This document shows, piece after piece, positions 1-7,449 of a stretch of DNA of 64,000 nt. How positions within the stretch are numbered: the first letter of the stretch is position 1; each line of letters opens with the position of its first letter. Where the stretch lies: NCBI GenBank assembly GCA_902762565.1, contig CACWOS010000010.1, positions 1 to 64,000 of the forward strand, written 5' to 3'. The notes beneath the pieces were generated by a model, which ran no database searches, was not told the DNA's origin, and saw only the letters and a list, made by a program, of their open reading frames with translations. Both the position numbers and the translations under genes were made by a program. The DNA comes from an uncultured Prevotellaceae bacterium (GTDB lineage: Bacteria > Bacteroidota > Bacteroidia > Bacteroidales > Bacteroidaceae).

Positions 1-22
1 TAATGATTTGTTGTTTCGTTTC

Positions 23-1324
23 CTACTCCTCCCTTAGCGCCTCGGTAATCCTTGCGCGGACTATCTTCACGGCGGGGATGGCGGTGCCGATGAGGACGGC
101 ACATAATATAATAAGGTACACGACGGCAGAGACCACGAGGAAGTGGGGCCAGAAGTGTTCGGGCCACGCCTTGTCCGTGGGCAGTATGGCTGCATCGATG
201 GTGTAGAGTGTTTCGCAGTACTCTTCTCCATTGAACACCTGGATGCCGCTGTGGGCATAGTTCAGATAGATGACAAGGCCCACGGCGACGGCGGCGGTGG
301 TCAGCAGGGCGTTGCGCCAAAGGAAGTCGAAGAGCAGCCGTCCACAGGTGGCTCCAAAGGCACGGCGCACACCGCACTCCTCCGTGCGCCGCTTGGCATG
401 AAGCCACACGGTGCCGATGACGGCCAGCATCAGGTTGACGAGGAAGAACAGCGCCAGTGCCAGGCTGCGGTTCACCTCCTGCGTGCGACCGTCGTCGAGT
501 TCCAACTGCTGTAGGTACTCGTCGAAGGTCGTCAGACGGCTGATGCGGCTGAAGCCCATCTGTCCGCTGCCGATGAGCTCCTTTCCGTGCTCTTCGACGA
601 AACGATGAGCGTTCAGCCCTTTCTTCAGACGGATGACGTATCGACATGTTGTGTACTGTGGTTTTTGGGGCTTGATGATCATGGAGCGTACCGTGTTGGA
701 CACCGACATGCGGAAGTCCTCCACCACACCGGCCACCGTCGCCTCGATGGCAGGGTCGTTGCTGGAGATGGTGAGGCGGCGTCCCACAACGTCGGCTGTG
801 CCAAACAGGGCGATGGCGCCCGAGCGCGTCAGCACCACCTGCTGCTCTTGATACGACAGACGCGAGAGCTCAGCTGCCGACGGACTCCCTGGCAGGGGCT
901 TCAGCCCGTAGGTCTCGAAGAAGTGGGCGTCGCTGCAGAAGTCGATGTAGGCCAGATACAGGGTGTCGCCGCCGACAACGCACTCGTTGAAAACCGGAAG
1001 ACTAAAGCCCACAGCACCATATTCTTGCTCATAGAGATAGGCCGACTCCACGCCCTCCACGCTCGTCAACTGGCGCAGTATCTGGTCGCGGCGCTTTTCG
1101 GTCATCTCGTAGGGGTCTTGAGGGACGCCGTCGACGAGTTCACTCCAGCTGCCGTTCACCTCGGTTTCGGCATAGAGCAGCTGGCTGCTGTCGTAGCCTA
1201 AGGGCAGGCTGCGATAGTAGAGGTTGACCACGGCGGGGTCGAACACCGCCCATGCCACGACGGCGATGATGATGAGTTCGAGGAACAGCCACGTGTTCGC
1301 GTTCAGGATATTGTTCAGTTTCAT
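23..1324 (-). CDS. FtsX/MacB-type ABC transporter permease
   Basis: 433-residue membrane protein of the MacB/FtsX permease type used in Bacteroidetes ABC efflux systems. One N-terminal helix (about residues 8-30) is followed by a large periplasmic MacB_PCD-like domain and a C-terminal FtsX core with three helices. The stretch HAKRRTEECGVRRAFGA near residue 308 is the typical loop after the second core helix. I start it at 1324, not at the in-frame ATG at 1549, because the extension is only out-of-frame reading of the upstream gene, and the ATG at 1324 sits 2 bases after that gene's stop, directly before the hydrophobic N-terminus. It is the second gene of a leftward operon. The ATPase and membrane-fusion partner must lie outside the window. 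The substrate is unknown. Confidence 0.85.
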   Translation of the reverse strand: MKLNNILNANTWLFLELIIIAVVAWAVFDPAVVNLYYRSLPLGYDSSQLLYAETEVNGSWSELVDGVPQDPYEMTEKRRDQILRQLTSVEGVESAYLYEQEYGAVGFSLPVFNECVVGGDTLYLAYIDFCSDAHFFETYGLKPLPGSPSAAELSRLSYQEQQVVLTRSGAIALFGTADVVGRRLTISSNDPAIEATVAGVVEDFRMSVSNTVRSMIIKPQKPQYTTCRYVIRLKKGLNAHRFVEEHGKELIGSGQMGFSRISRLTTFDEYLQQLELDDGRTQEVNRSLALALFFLVNLMLAVIGTVWLHAKRRTEECGVRRAFGATCGRLLFDFLWRNALLTTAAVAVGLVIYLNYAHSGIQVFNGEEYCETLYTIDAAILPTDKAWPEHFWPHFLVVSAVVYLIILCAVLIGTAIPAVKIVRARITEALREE

Positions 1325-1326
1325 TC

Positions 1327-2574
1327 TTATCTTTTCTCCATCATTGATTCTACAATCGGTTTTCTTAGGCTCCACCAGGCAGGCACCACGGCGGCTATTA
1401 GATTGAGCAACATAATGGCGGCGAAGGCACCGATGAAGAGCGTGGGCGCAAAGAGCATCTCGCCCTCCACGATGGGTGCCGTGCTGAGCGTGCTGTTGTC
1501 GAAGAACATGCCGAGAATCTCCCTTCGCATACCGTAGATGGCAAGCCACGAGAGCACGAGGCCGATGATGCCGCCGATGGTGGTGAGCACCAGGTTCTCG
1601 GCCACCACCTGACTGAGGAGCGTCGAGCGGCGTGCGCCGAAGGTCTTACGCACGGCCATCTCTGCCGAGCGCCGCTCCATGCGCCCCGCCACGATGCCGC
1701 AGAGGTTCAGCGCAGGTACGAAGAGCAGCACGAACAGGATTCCGGCGTAGTGCTTGACGAGCTGCCAGCCCGTCACTGCACCGAACACGCCGTCGCGGTT
1801 ATAGGTGCGCAGCACGTGCATCGGGTGTGTCTCCAAATCCTTGGTCAGCACCAGTTTCTTCTTCACGCCCTCGCCGAAGTTAAACTCGTCCAGCACTTCG
1901 GGGTGCGCCTGCTGCGTGCGGGCCGCCACGTCGTCCAGCTCCTGCTTCAAGGCCCGCAGGTGGTCGTCGTCCTTAACGGTGGCCACGATGGAGTAGAGGC
2001 CCTGATAGGGAATCCCCATCACCACACCGTTCAAGAGGGGATAGATGATGTCGGCATAGCTGTCGGGCGCCAGCTGACTGCCGCCACGGAAGACGCCTAC
2101 CACACGCACTTCAGGTCCGCTTTCCACCTCCACCGTCTTTCCCACGGCTTCCACGCCCTTGCCGAAGAGCCGTTCGGCCAGGGCATCGCTGATGACACAG
2201 ACTTTTTCGTTGTCGTCCACTTCCTTACTGGTAAAAGCTCTGCCACTCACGAAGTCGTACTCGTAAATCTTAAAGTAGTCGGCATTGACCTCGTTGCACA
2301 CGACGTCCACGTAGTCGTCCTTGCCTCGCACCACGAAGGTGTGGCACTTGCCCTGGGTCTTGCCCGTTCCTGCCGCCAGCAGCGTGGGCGAGCAGTACTC
2401 GATGTTCGGGCTGCGCTTGAACCACTCCTCATAGGCCTGAGCGCTGAAGCCCGTCTGCCCCTTGCCGCCGTTGTCGGCCTCGATGCGCATTCCCTCGAAA
2501 TAGACCGTCCTTGCGCGGTTCGGCTCTGGATAGATGGGAGCCAACTTGATGTAATAGACCACGGCCATCACCAT
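1327..2574 (-). CDS. FtsX/MacB-type ABC transporter permease, 5' end damaged
   Basis: 415 codons encoding a MacB_PCD/FtsX permease. The periplasmic domain (about residues 20-270) is followed by the FtsX core, with the loop GRMERRSAEMAVRKTFGARR near residue 300 and the last helix before VPAWWSLRKPIVESMMEKR. Relatives of this family begin with a cytoplasmic stretch and a complete first helix. Here the frame begins in the middle of that helix (MVMAVVYYIKLAPIYPEPNR). The missing beginning is still visible in another frame just upstream (2575-2618), so a small deletion has removed part of helix 1 and shifted the frame. The rest of the gene is open, so it may still be translated from 2574, but insertion of a normal first helix is doubtful. 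It is the first gene of the operon and is preceded by a sigma-54-type promoter. Confidence 0.7.
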   Translation of the reverse strand: MVMAVVYYIKLAPIYPEPNRARTVYFEGMRIEADNGGKGQTGFSAQAYEEWFKRSPNIEYCSPTLLAAGTGKTQGKCHTFVVRGKDDYVDVVCNEVNADYFKIYEYDFVSGRAFTSKEVDDNEKVCVISDALAERLFGKGVEAVGKTVEVESGPEVRVVGVFRGGSQLAPDSYADIIYPLLNGVVMGIPYQGLYSIVATVKDDDHLRALKQELDDVAARTQQAHPEVLDEFNFGEGVKKKLVLTKDLETHPMHVLRTYNRDGVFGAVTGWQLVKHYAGILFVLLFVPALNLCGIVAGRMERRSAEMAVRKTFGARRSTLLSQVVAENLVLTTIGGIIGLVLSWLAIYGMRREILGMFFDNSTLSTAPIVEGEMLFAPTLFIGAFAAIMLLNLIAAVVPAWWSLRKPIVESMMEKR

Positions 2575-2618
2575 CGTACCTCGCGCATCATGGCGAGTGC
2601 TTGTCGAAAATATCTCAT
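2575..2618 (-). pseudogene. out-of-frame N-terminal remnant of the permease gene
   Basis: Reading leftward from the ATG at 2618 gives MRYFRQALAMMREVRW and then a stop. This is the usual cytoplasmic beginning of Bacteroidetes FtsX-like permeases and lies directly before the open frame that starts at 2574, shifted by 44 bases (not a multiple of three). The expected sequence between the two pieces, the first half of membrane helix 1, is absent. A local deletion with frameshift is the simplest explanation. A sequencing error alone would not restore the missing helix residues. Confidence 0.6.
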
Positions 2619-2650
2619 ATCGCTAAAACATATATTCTACTTACTATATA

Positions 2651-2667
2651 TGCCAAAACCATGCCAA
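2651..2667 (-). promoter_or_regulatory. sigma-54 (RpoN) promoter of the permease operon
   Basis: The minus strand reads TTGGCATGGTTTTGGCA, with GG and GC separated by exactly ten bases as in the -24/-12 consensus. Transcription would begin near 2641, about 20 bases before the original ATG at 2618. Two dyad sites lie upstream, where an enhancer-binding protein would be expected. Called from sequence pattern only. Confidence 0.6.
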
Positions 2668-2705
2668 ACTCGTAACTTATTGATAATCAGCAATGCCTTA
2701 AAACA

Positions 2706-2750
2706 AAGTGTCCATTTCCGGACACTCACACTGTCCGAAAGTGGACACTT
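2706..2750 (-). promoter_or_regulatory. paired dyad operators, probable NtrC-type enhancer sites
   Basis: Two adjacent palindromes occur: GTGTCC-N6-GGACAC (2708-2725) and TGTCC-N6-GGACA (2732-2747). Together they also form an imperfect 19-bp inverted repeat with a 7-base spacer. Their centre lies about 87 bp upstream of the predicted sigma-54 start site, the usual place for a bacterial enhancer-binding response regulator. No such regulator gene is in the window. Confidence 0.55.
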
Positions 2751-3060
2751 CCATCTCATTTTATTGTAATTTAGTTATCGTATTCTAAACTACCATACCT
2801 CTGTTTCCAATAATCACAATGGTATAAGTCGGGAAAAGACACAAAATGAATTTGCAGGCCTAAGAAAGGTTAAATACGTTAAATATACCCCATATTTTTT
2901 GTATTCCATAGCCTCCAATTCACTTTTCTGCCGTTTAAGACGTAAGATGCTGATTATCAGTATTTAAAATATTCTCTGGGTATTTTCGACCCGCCCTGCA
3001 CACGAATGAGCTGGCTTGGTCGGTGCAAATATAGGAATTAATTTCGAAACAACAAAAAAA
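2751..3060. other. AT-rich intergenic stretch
   Basis: No convincing gene in either strand. It separates the leftward permease operon from the rightward AraC-type regulator. A minus-strand -7-like box (TATATTTG) lies at 3026-3033 but has no clear partner -33 element and is 400 bp from the permease gene. Otherwise I see nothing in it. Confidence 0.5.
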
Positions 3061-3100
3061 AAGCGAGAAAAGTTCGCTTGATGGTAAACTTTTCCCGCTT
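3061..3100. repeat. conserved hairpin repeat, copy 1
   Basis: 14-bp stem (AAGCGAGAAAAGTT with AACTTTTCCCGCTT, one mismatch) around a 12-base loop, flanked by A-rich and T-rich tracts. A second copy with the same stem length, loop length and right arm lies at 20871-20910. Copy 1 sits between two divergent genes, so it is not an ordinary terminator of either. It may be an attenuator, a transcription insulator, or a dispersed palindromic repeat. Confidence 0.65.
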
Positions 3101-3247
3101 TTGTTCCCTATTCAACACGACTTTTGACGTACTACAATGAGTGATTTTCCCTCCATAGTATCGTCACTGGCGTTTTAAATGCTTCACGTGATTCTTAAAT
3201 AATCGGAAAAATTAATTAGGAATGAAATAAGAGTGGAAGATTTTCCG

Positions 3248-3255
3248 TACCTTTG
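3248..3255 (+). promoter_or_regulatory. -7 box of the AraC-type regulator gene
   Basis: TACCTTTG matches the Bacteroidetes -7 consensus TANNTTTG and lies 20 bases before the start codon at 3276. No clear -33 element is present, which may mean an activator is needed. Confidence 0.55.
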
Positions 3256-3275
3256 CACGTATATATCTTTCAATC

Positions 3276-4391
3276 ATGTACGACCAGATTCAGGAAGATA
3301 CCATATATATGATGCTATATGCTGTCGTGACGGTGATGGCCGCGCTGGCAAGCATTTACCTGCTGTTTCGGCGAGGCAATGCCTTTGCCGCCGACGTCAC
3401 GACGCCACGCAGACTGCGCCGCTGGACGGCGGCGTTCTTCGCCGTCTTGGCCTTGGGGCATTTGTGGTACCTGCCTGTTACCATGGCCGATTCGAGCGAA
3501 GTTGTCATGCTCACGATGCTCATAGGTGTATTGCTCGACTGCACGCTGACGATTCCCCTGGCCTTCGTTGTCATGCTCTGCATGCTGCAAGACCGACGGC
3601 GACCGCTGTGGCCTGTCGCCGCGATGATGATGCCGCTCGTTGTAGTCGTATTGGTGTGCATGGTCACCCGCAGTTTTGCCTATTCGCCGTGGCTGCGCGC
3701 TTATTTCCTGTTGACGGTCCTAGGCTTCACGATATATATGGCATGCGCCGTGCGGCAGTATGGTCGCTGGCTGCGCGACAACTATGCCGACCTGGAGCAC
3801 AAGGAGGTGTGGCAGAGTTTCGTGGTACTGGCCGTCATCATACTCCTCATCGGCTATTACGTGGTGGGCTACGGGGACAAAGCCTACGAATACATCGTTC
3901 AGGTGTACGGTTTGGTGCTCATCGGCTTTCTGCTGTGGCGCGTGGAGACGCTGAGCGACCTGAGCATCGTCCCTTCCATGCCTATTGCTATGGAAGAGGA
4001 AACGGCTCCCATTGAGGATATGGAAGAGAAAGTCCCTTCACAAACCTCGTATGATTTTATTGCGCCCCTGCTGCAGCAGTATTGCGTGGACACCAAGCTT
4101 TACCTACAACACGACCTGAGTGTTGTACAGCTGGCAAAAACGATTGGTACCAACCGTCTCTATCTCAGTCAGTATTTCTCCAGTCAGGGCACTACCTACA
4201 ATGCCTATATCAACGACCTGCGCATCAGCCATTTTGTCAGTCTCTATCGCGAGGCAGCCGCTGACAAGCGCAACGTTACTGCCCAGCAGTTGGCGAATGA
4301 GTGTGGCTACCGCAGTTACAGCACCTTCACCCTCGCCTTTAAGCAGCGCATGGGGCAGTCCGTGACGGCATGGATGCGTGAAATGGACTAG
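3276..4391 (+). CDS. membrane-anchored AraC-family transcriptional regulator
   Basis: 371-residue protein with six or seven hydrophobic segments in its first 230 residues and a cytoplasmic AraC-type DNA-binding domain at the C-terminus. The two helix-turn-helix units are visible: DLSVVQLAKTIGTNRLYLSQ (about 285-305) and QQLANECGYRSYSTFTLAFK (about 335-355), ending in GQSVTAWMREMD. Such regulators are known in Bacteroidetes and probably sense a membrane or envelope signal. The gene reads toward the MACPF operon and ends 200 bp before it, with a pair of direct repeats between the two. I infer that it controls that operon. The upstream gene is divergent, and its own promoter lies at 3248-3255. 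Confidence 0.85.
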   Translation: MYDQIQEDTIYMMLYAVVTVMAALASIYLLFRRGNAFAADVTTPRRLRRWTAAFFAVLALGHLWYLPVTMADSSEVVMLTMLIGVLLDCTLTIPLAFVVMLCMLQDRRRPLWPVAAMMMPLVVVVLVCMVTRSFAYSPWLRAYFLLTVLGFTIYMACAVRQYGRWLRDNYADLEHKEVWQSFVVLAVIILLIGYYVVGYGDKAYEYIVQVYGLVLIGFLLWRVETLSDLSIVPSMPIAMEEETAPIEDMEEKVPSQTSYDFIAPLLQQYCVDTKLYLQHDLSVVQLAKTIGTNRLYLSQYFSSQGTTYNAYINDLRISHFVSLYREAAADKRNVTAQQLANECGYRSYSTFTLAFKQRMGQSVTAWMREMD

Positions 4392-4408
4392 AAACTGGCG
4401 GCCCGGAC

Positions 4409-4448
4409 TTTCAAAATTAGCAAAAATAGTTTCAAAATTAGCAAAAAT
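4409..4448 (+). promoter_or_regulatory. 21-bp-spaced direct repeat, probable regulator site
   Basis: TTTCAAAATTAGCAAAAAT occurs perfectly twice, at 4409-4427 and 4430-4448, with a 21-bp period (two helical turns). It ends 21 bp upstream of the -33 element of the MACPF operon and follows the AraC-type gene by 18 bp. Tandem half-sites one or two turns apart upstream of the promoter are typical of AraC-family activators. Confidence 0.6.
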
Positions 4449-4469
4449 TGCCTGTTTTGGCATTTTTGC
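4441..4469 (+). terminator. hairpin between regulator gene and MACPF operon
   Basis: GCAAAAAT(T)GCC pairs with GGCATTTTTGC around a six-base loop and is followed by a T-rich stretch. It can end the regulator transcript. It overlaps the second direct repeat, so it may instead, or also, be part of the operator. Confidence 0.45.
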
Positions 4470-4500
4470 TTTGTTTTTTGGATAGAATTTGCTATCTTTG
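4470..4500 (+). promoter_or_regulatory. promoter of the MACPF operon
   Basis: TTTG at 4470-4473, a 19-bp spacer, and TATCTTTG at 4493-4500 match the Bacteroidetes primary-sigma consensus. The start site would be near 4507, leaving a leader of about 80 bases before the ATG at 4588. This is the only convincing promoter I see for the following 16 kb of closely spaced genes. Confidence 0.75.
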
Positions 4501-4587
4501 TAACCAAATGATAAAACAGTAAACTTATTACTAACAGCGACGACAAAGTCAGATTATTTTATAAACCAAACTAAAAATACAACGATT

Positions 4588-6054
4588 ATGAAAAATTGGA
4601 CAAAACAGCTTTTAGTAGCAGTTGTGGTTATTTCTGCCCTTACTGCTTGTTCTGATTCTAACCTCAGTGATGTTGAATCGGGTGTTCCCGCTCCTCCCCC
4701 GCAAGGTGCGAATTCTGCCGTACTGACGGATGCCAGCGGAAATCAGGTTTCCTGTTTGTCTTCTAAGTTTGCCACCTATTATCTGGACATCAAGACCAAT
4801 GGCGCTTGGTATATCGAGAGCAGTGATAACATGGAGTTCACGCCTACTAAGATGCTCGGTAAAGGTAACACACGCGTACCAGTATTGGTTGGCAACAACT
4901 GGGCTGAGGCTCGTCAGCTGTCTTACAAAGTGAACTTCATCAACGAAACTAGTTCCATGCGCCGTGCTGGCGAAGCCAACGAAGCCTCTCAGACGGTGAC
5001 TCAGGAGTCGGCCACAGACCTGACCAAGTTCAAGGAGATTGTCAACTCGAACATCTTTGTGGGCTATGGCTATAATGCCACCAAGAACTCTGTTCCTGAG
5101 CTATGCACAGGTATTGAGATTTTCAAGATGGATTCGCTCAACACAACGGCTTTGGTGACGAGCAGTCTTTCGCCACAGGCAAAAGAGATGTATTACTATC
5201 ACCACAGCGACTCTGTCTTGGACAAGATTATTGCTGTCAATGCTAATCCTGGCGGAAACTTCGGTGTCGTCAAACTGGGTATTGGTGTCGGTGTGAATAT
5301 CACCGACCAAACGGATTTCCGCGAGACCGTGATGCAGAAGTCACTGACCCGTTCGATTTATGGTCGAGAGATTGACTTTGCCGAAGCGCAGATTGACCAA
5401 AGGAACTTCACCAAGGGTTTCTTGTATTACAAGGATCGTTTCGTCACGCAGTTCAAGGCAGCTGGTGATAATGCAGACAAAAAGAAGAAGGCATCAGAGG
5501 AATTCTTCAATGTCGTTGGTACCCATTTCATTGCGAAAGCCCTGTTGGGCTGCGAGCTCAACTATCGCATCAATGTCGACTCATCCAAGACCAACAAGGC
5601 CACGAGCGTGAAAGCTGCTCTTGACTTCAAATGGCAGCAACAGGTAAAGGATACAACTGGTGTCGATTCTGTCACCAAGGCTAAGATTCTTGAGCTGATG
5701 AAGGACAGCACCAAGCTGAAGAACTTCGTGTTCAAGGGCAATGTCCAGGTGACCGATTCAGTATTCAATGCAGCTACTTCTACCACGGCAAAGGTGAAGG
5801 CTCGCGGTGGCGATGTGGAGCGCGTGAATATCCTGGCCACCGGTGGCTCGCTGCTATGTGAGGATCTGGCAGCATGGTTGCTCGGCACTGAACCGGAAAA
5901 GGCCGTGATGGTGGGTATTATCACTCAGCCTATTTACTTCCTCTTTGACATTAAAGATCCTGACGAGTTGGCAGTCTATGAGTATCTCAAGGACTATATA
6001 GACACCAATTACAAAATCAATGATCCGTCATTTGGGGTGTTGAAAGACGAGTAG
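4588..6054 (+). CDS. MACPF-like lipoprotein 1 with N-terminal BACON-like domain
   Basis: 488-residue lipoprotein (lipobox LTAC, cysteine 21, followed by SDSN, suggesting surface export). Residues about 45-140 resemble a BACON domain: TNGAWYIESSD, then a GN.W...R turn, then VTQES. A MACPF-like region follows. Its landmarks are GYGYNAT near residue 158, GTHFIAKALLG at 311-321 in place of the signature YGTH-x7-GG, and VKARGGDVERVNILATGG near 405. MACPF proteins insert beta-hairpins to form pores. Bacteroidales relatives (BSAPs) kill competing strains. The tyrosine of the signature is replaced, so pore activity is uncertain. It is the first gene of the operon, and the next gene starts 2 bases after its stop. 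Confidence 0.72.
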   Translation: MKNWTKQLLVAVVVISALTACSDSNLSDVESGVPAPPPQGANSAVLTDASGNQVSCLSSKFATYYLDIKTNGAWYIESSDNMEFTPTKMLGKGNTRVPVLVGNNWAEARQLSYKVNFINETSSMRRAGEANEASQTVTQESATDLTKFKEIVNSNIFVGYGYNATKNSVPELCTGIEIFKMDSLNTTALVTSSLSPQAKEMYYYHHSDSVLDKIIAVNANPGGNFGVVKLGIGVGVNITDQTDFRETVMQKSLTRSIYGREIDFAEAQIDQRNFTKGFLYYKDRFVTQFKAAGDNADKKKKASEEFFNVVGTHFIAKALLGCELNYRINVDSSKTNKATSVKAALDFKWQQQVKDTTGVDSVTKAKILELMKDSTKLKNFVFKGNVQVTDSVFNAATSTTAKVKARGGDVERVNILATGGSLLCEDLAAWLLGTEPEKAVMVGIITQPIYFLFDIKDPDELAVYEYLKDYIDTNYKINDPSFGVLKDE

Positions 6055-6056
6055 GA

Positions 6057-7448
6057 ATGAACAGGGGCATATTATATTTAGTGCTGTCACTTGTTGCCGC
6101 TCTTTCGGCAGCATGCTCCAGCAGCGAGGATATGACAGGCAACGAGATGGCCGGCGAGCACAGCAATGTTCCGCTGTCCATTCTCGGAACCTCAGGGAAC
6201 AGTGTCATGAATACTGGAGCGTCCTATGGGGAGTATGCAGCCTTTGTCAACGTACCTGGCAAGTGGTCTATAGCCACTTCGAAGGGTCTGACAAATATCT
6301 ATCCGTCGTCAGGCGAAGGTCCTACTACGGCTATCGTCCAGGTGGGTGAGAACTGGGGGGCCATGCGCGAGAATGTGCTGACGCTCATGACTCAGGGCAC
6401 TACCAGACGAGCTGGTGGTGAGAGCCAATATAATATGTCTATCGTCCAGTCGGGCAATCCTTCGTTAGACTCCATCTCAACCATTTTCTCCTCCAATAAA
6501 GGTGCCGGTTATAGCTATATGCCTGGTGGCGAATATTGCGACGGAGCCTTGATTCAGCTGTTCAACCTAGTCACGCTTGACAGCATACAGCGTGCCACGG
6601 GCGTCAGACTGATTTCCGATGCCATCTTCCCGCAGACGACTCAGGAGGTTATCACTGCTGACAGCGAGGAAGGGATTGTCAAAGGCCTTACCGTCAACGC
6701 TGCGGTAGGCATGAACTTCGGCTCCGTGAAGAGCAAGAGTGGTGGCGGTAGTGTCGGCGTCGATGTGGGAAAAGGTCATGAGGAGAAGTCTGTCAACAAA
6801 TACGCCCTCAAGCGACTGAAGTCCACCCAGTTTACCCGCGAGATTCACTACATGAACGTCATGTCATTGCTGGAAAAGGCAACCACGCATGAAGAGAAGC
6901 AAAAACTGCTGTCGCCAGGATTTCTCTCCGTTCAGGAGACGTTTGCCAAGGACCTTGCTGCTGCGAAGAGTAATCTGACGAGGCAGTATGAGATTTGCGA
7001 CCATTTCCTGAGTGAGATAGGCCCTTGTTTCATCAGCAAGTCGGTGATGGGTACTGTCCTCGACTATCAGATTAGCGTTGACAGCACCTTGCTGCGTGAC
7101 ACGCTGAATGTCCATGTAGCTCTCGAGGCGAGTTTCCAGACCAAGGTGAAGAACAAGTCGGCAGGCGGTGAGTTGACGTTCGACATTGGCGTTTCTAAGG
7201 AAGCCAAAGACTTGCAGTCGAAGACAACGGCGACTGTCAAGGTGCGTGGCGGCGATGTGAGCAAGGTTTGTATACTGGTCACCGGCGGTGAGTTGAATGA
7301 CAGTGACGTCACGGCATGGCAGAACTGTTGTCTTCCCACCCGTGCCGTGATGGTTGACATGATGCTGATTCCCATCTATGCGCTCATTGTCAATGCTGAT
7401 GCCCGGGAAGTGCTGACGGACTACTTTAATATCAAATTAAAGGAATAA
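6057..7448 (+). CDS. MACPF-like lipoprotein 2 with N-terminal BACON-like domain
   Basis: 463-residue lipoprotein (cysteine 20, then SSSED). Residues about 40-130 again look BACON-like: PGKWSIATSKG, ENWGAMRENVLTLMTQG, MSIVQSG. The MACPF-like part carries the paralogue landmarks AGYSYMPG (near 150), IGPCFISKSVMG where YGTH-x7-GG is expected (about 321-332), and VKVRGGDVSKVCILVTGGE (about 400). The region GMNFGSVKSKSGGGSVGVDVG near 220 is glycine and serine rich, as in an amphipathic membrane-spanning segment. The signature motif is strongly eroded. It lies between paralogues 1 and 3 with gaps of 2 and 1 bases, so translation is probably coupled. The start follows directly on the previous stop and gives a good lipoprotein signal. 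Confidence 0.68.
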   Translation: MNRGILYLVLSLVAALSAACSSSEDMTGNEMAGEHSNVPLSILGTSGNSVMNTGASYGEYAAFVNVPGKWSIATSKGLTNIYPSSGEGPTTAIVQVGENWGAMRENVLTLMTQGTTRRAGGESQYNMSIVQSGNPSLDSISTIFSSNKGAGYSYMPGGEYCDGALIQLFNLVTLDSIQRATGVRLISDAIFPQTTQEVITADSEEGIVKGLTVNAAVGMNFGSVKSKSGGGSVGVDVGKGHEEKSVNKYALKRLKSTQFTREIHYMNVMSLLEKATTHEEKQKLLSPGFLSVQETFAKDLAAAKSNLTRQYEICDHFLSEIGPCFISKSVMGTVLDYQISVDSTLLRDTLNVHVALEASFQTKVKNKSAGGELTFDIGVSKEAKDLQSKTTATVKVRGGDVSKVCILVTGGELNDSDVTAWQNCCLPTRAVMVDMMLIPIYALIVNADAREVLTDYFNIKLKE

Positions 7449-7449
7449 G

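Noticed and set aside
1325-1549. N-terminal extension of the permease gene at 23-1324 by 75 residues
   Set aside because: The extension is Arg/His-rich, overlaps the upstream permease in another frame and has no relation to the family. The ATG at 1324 fits the gene border.
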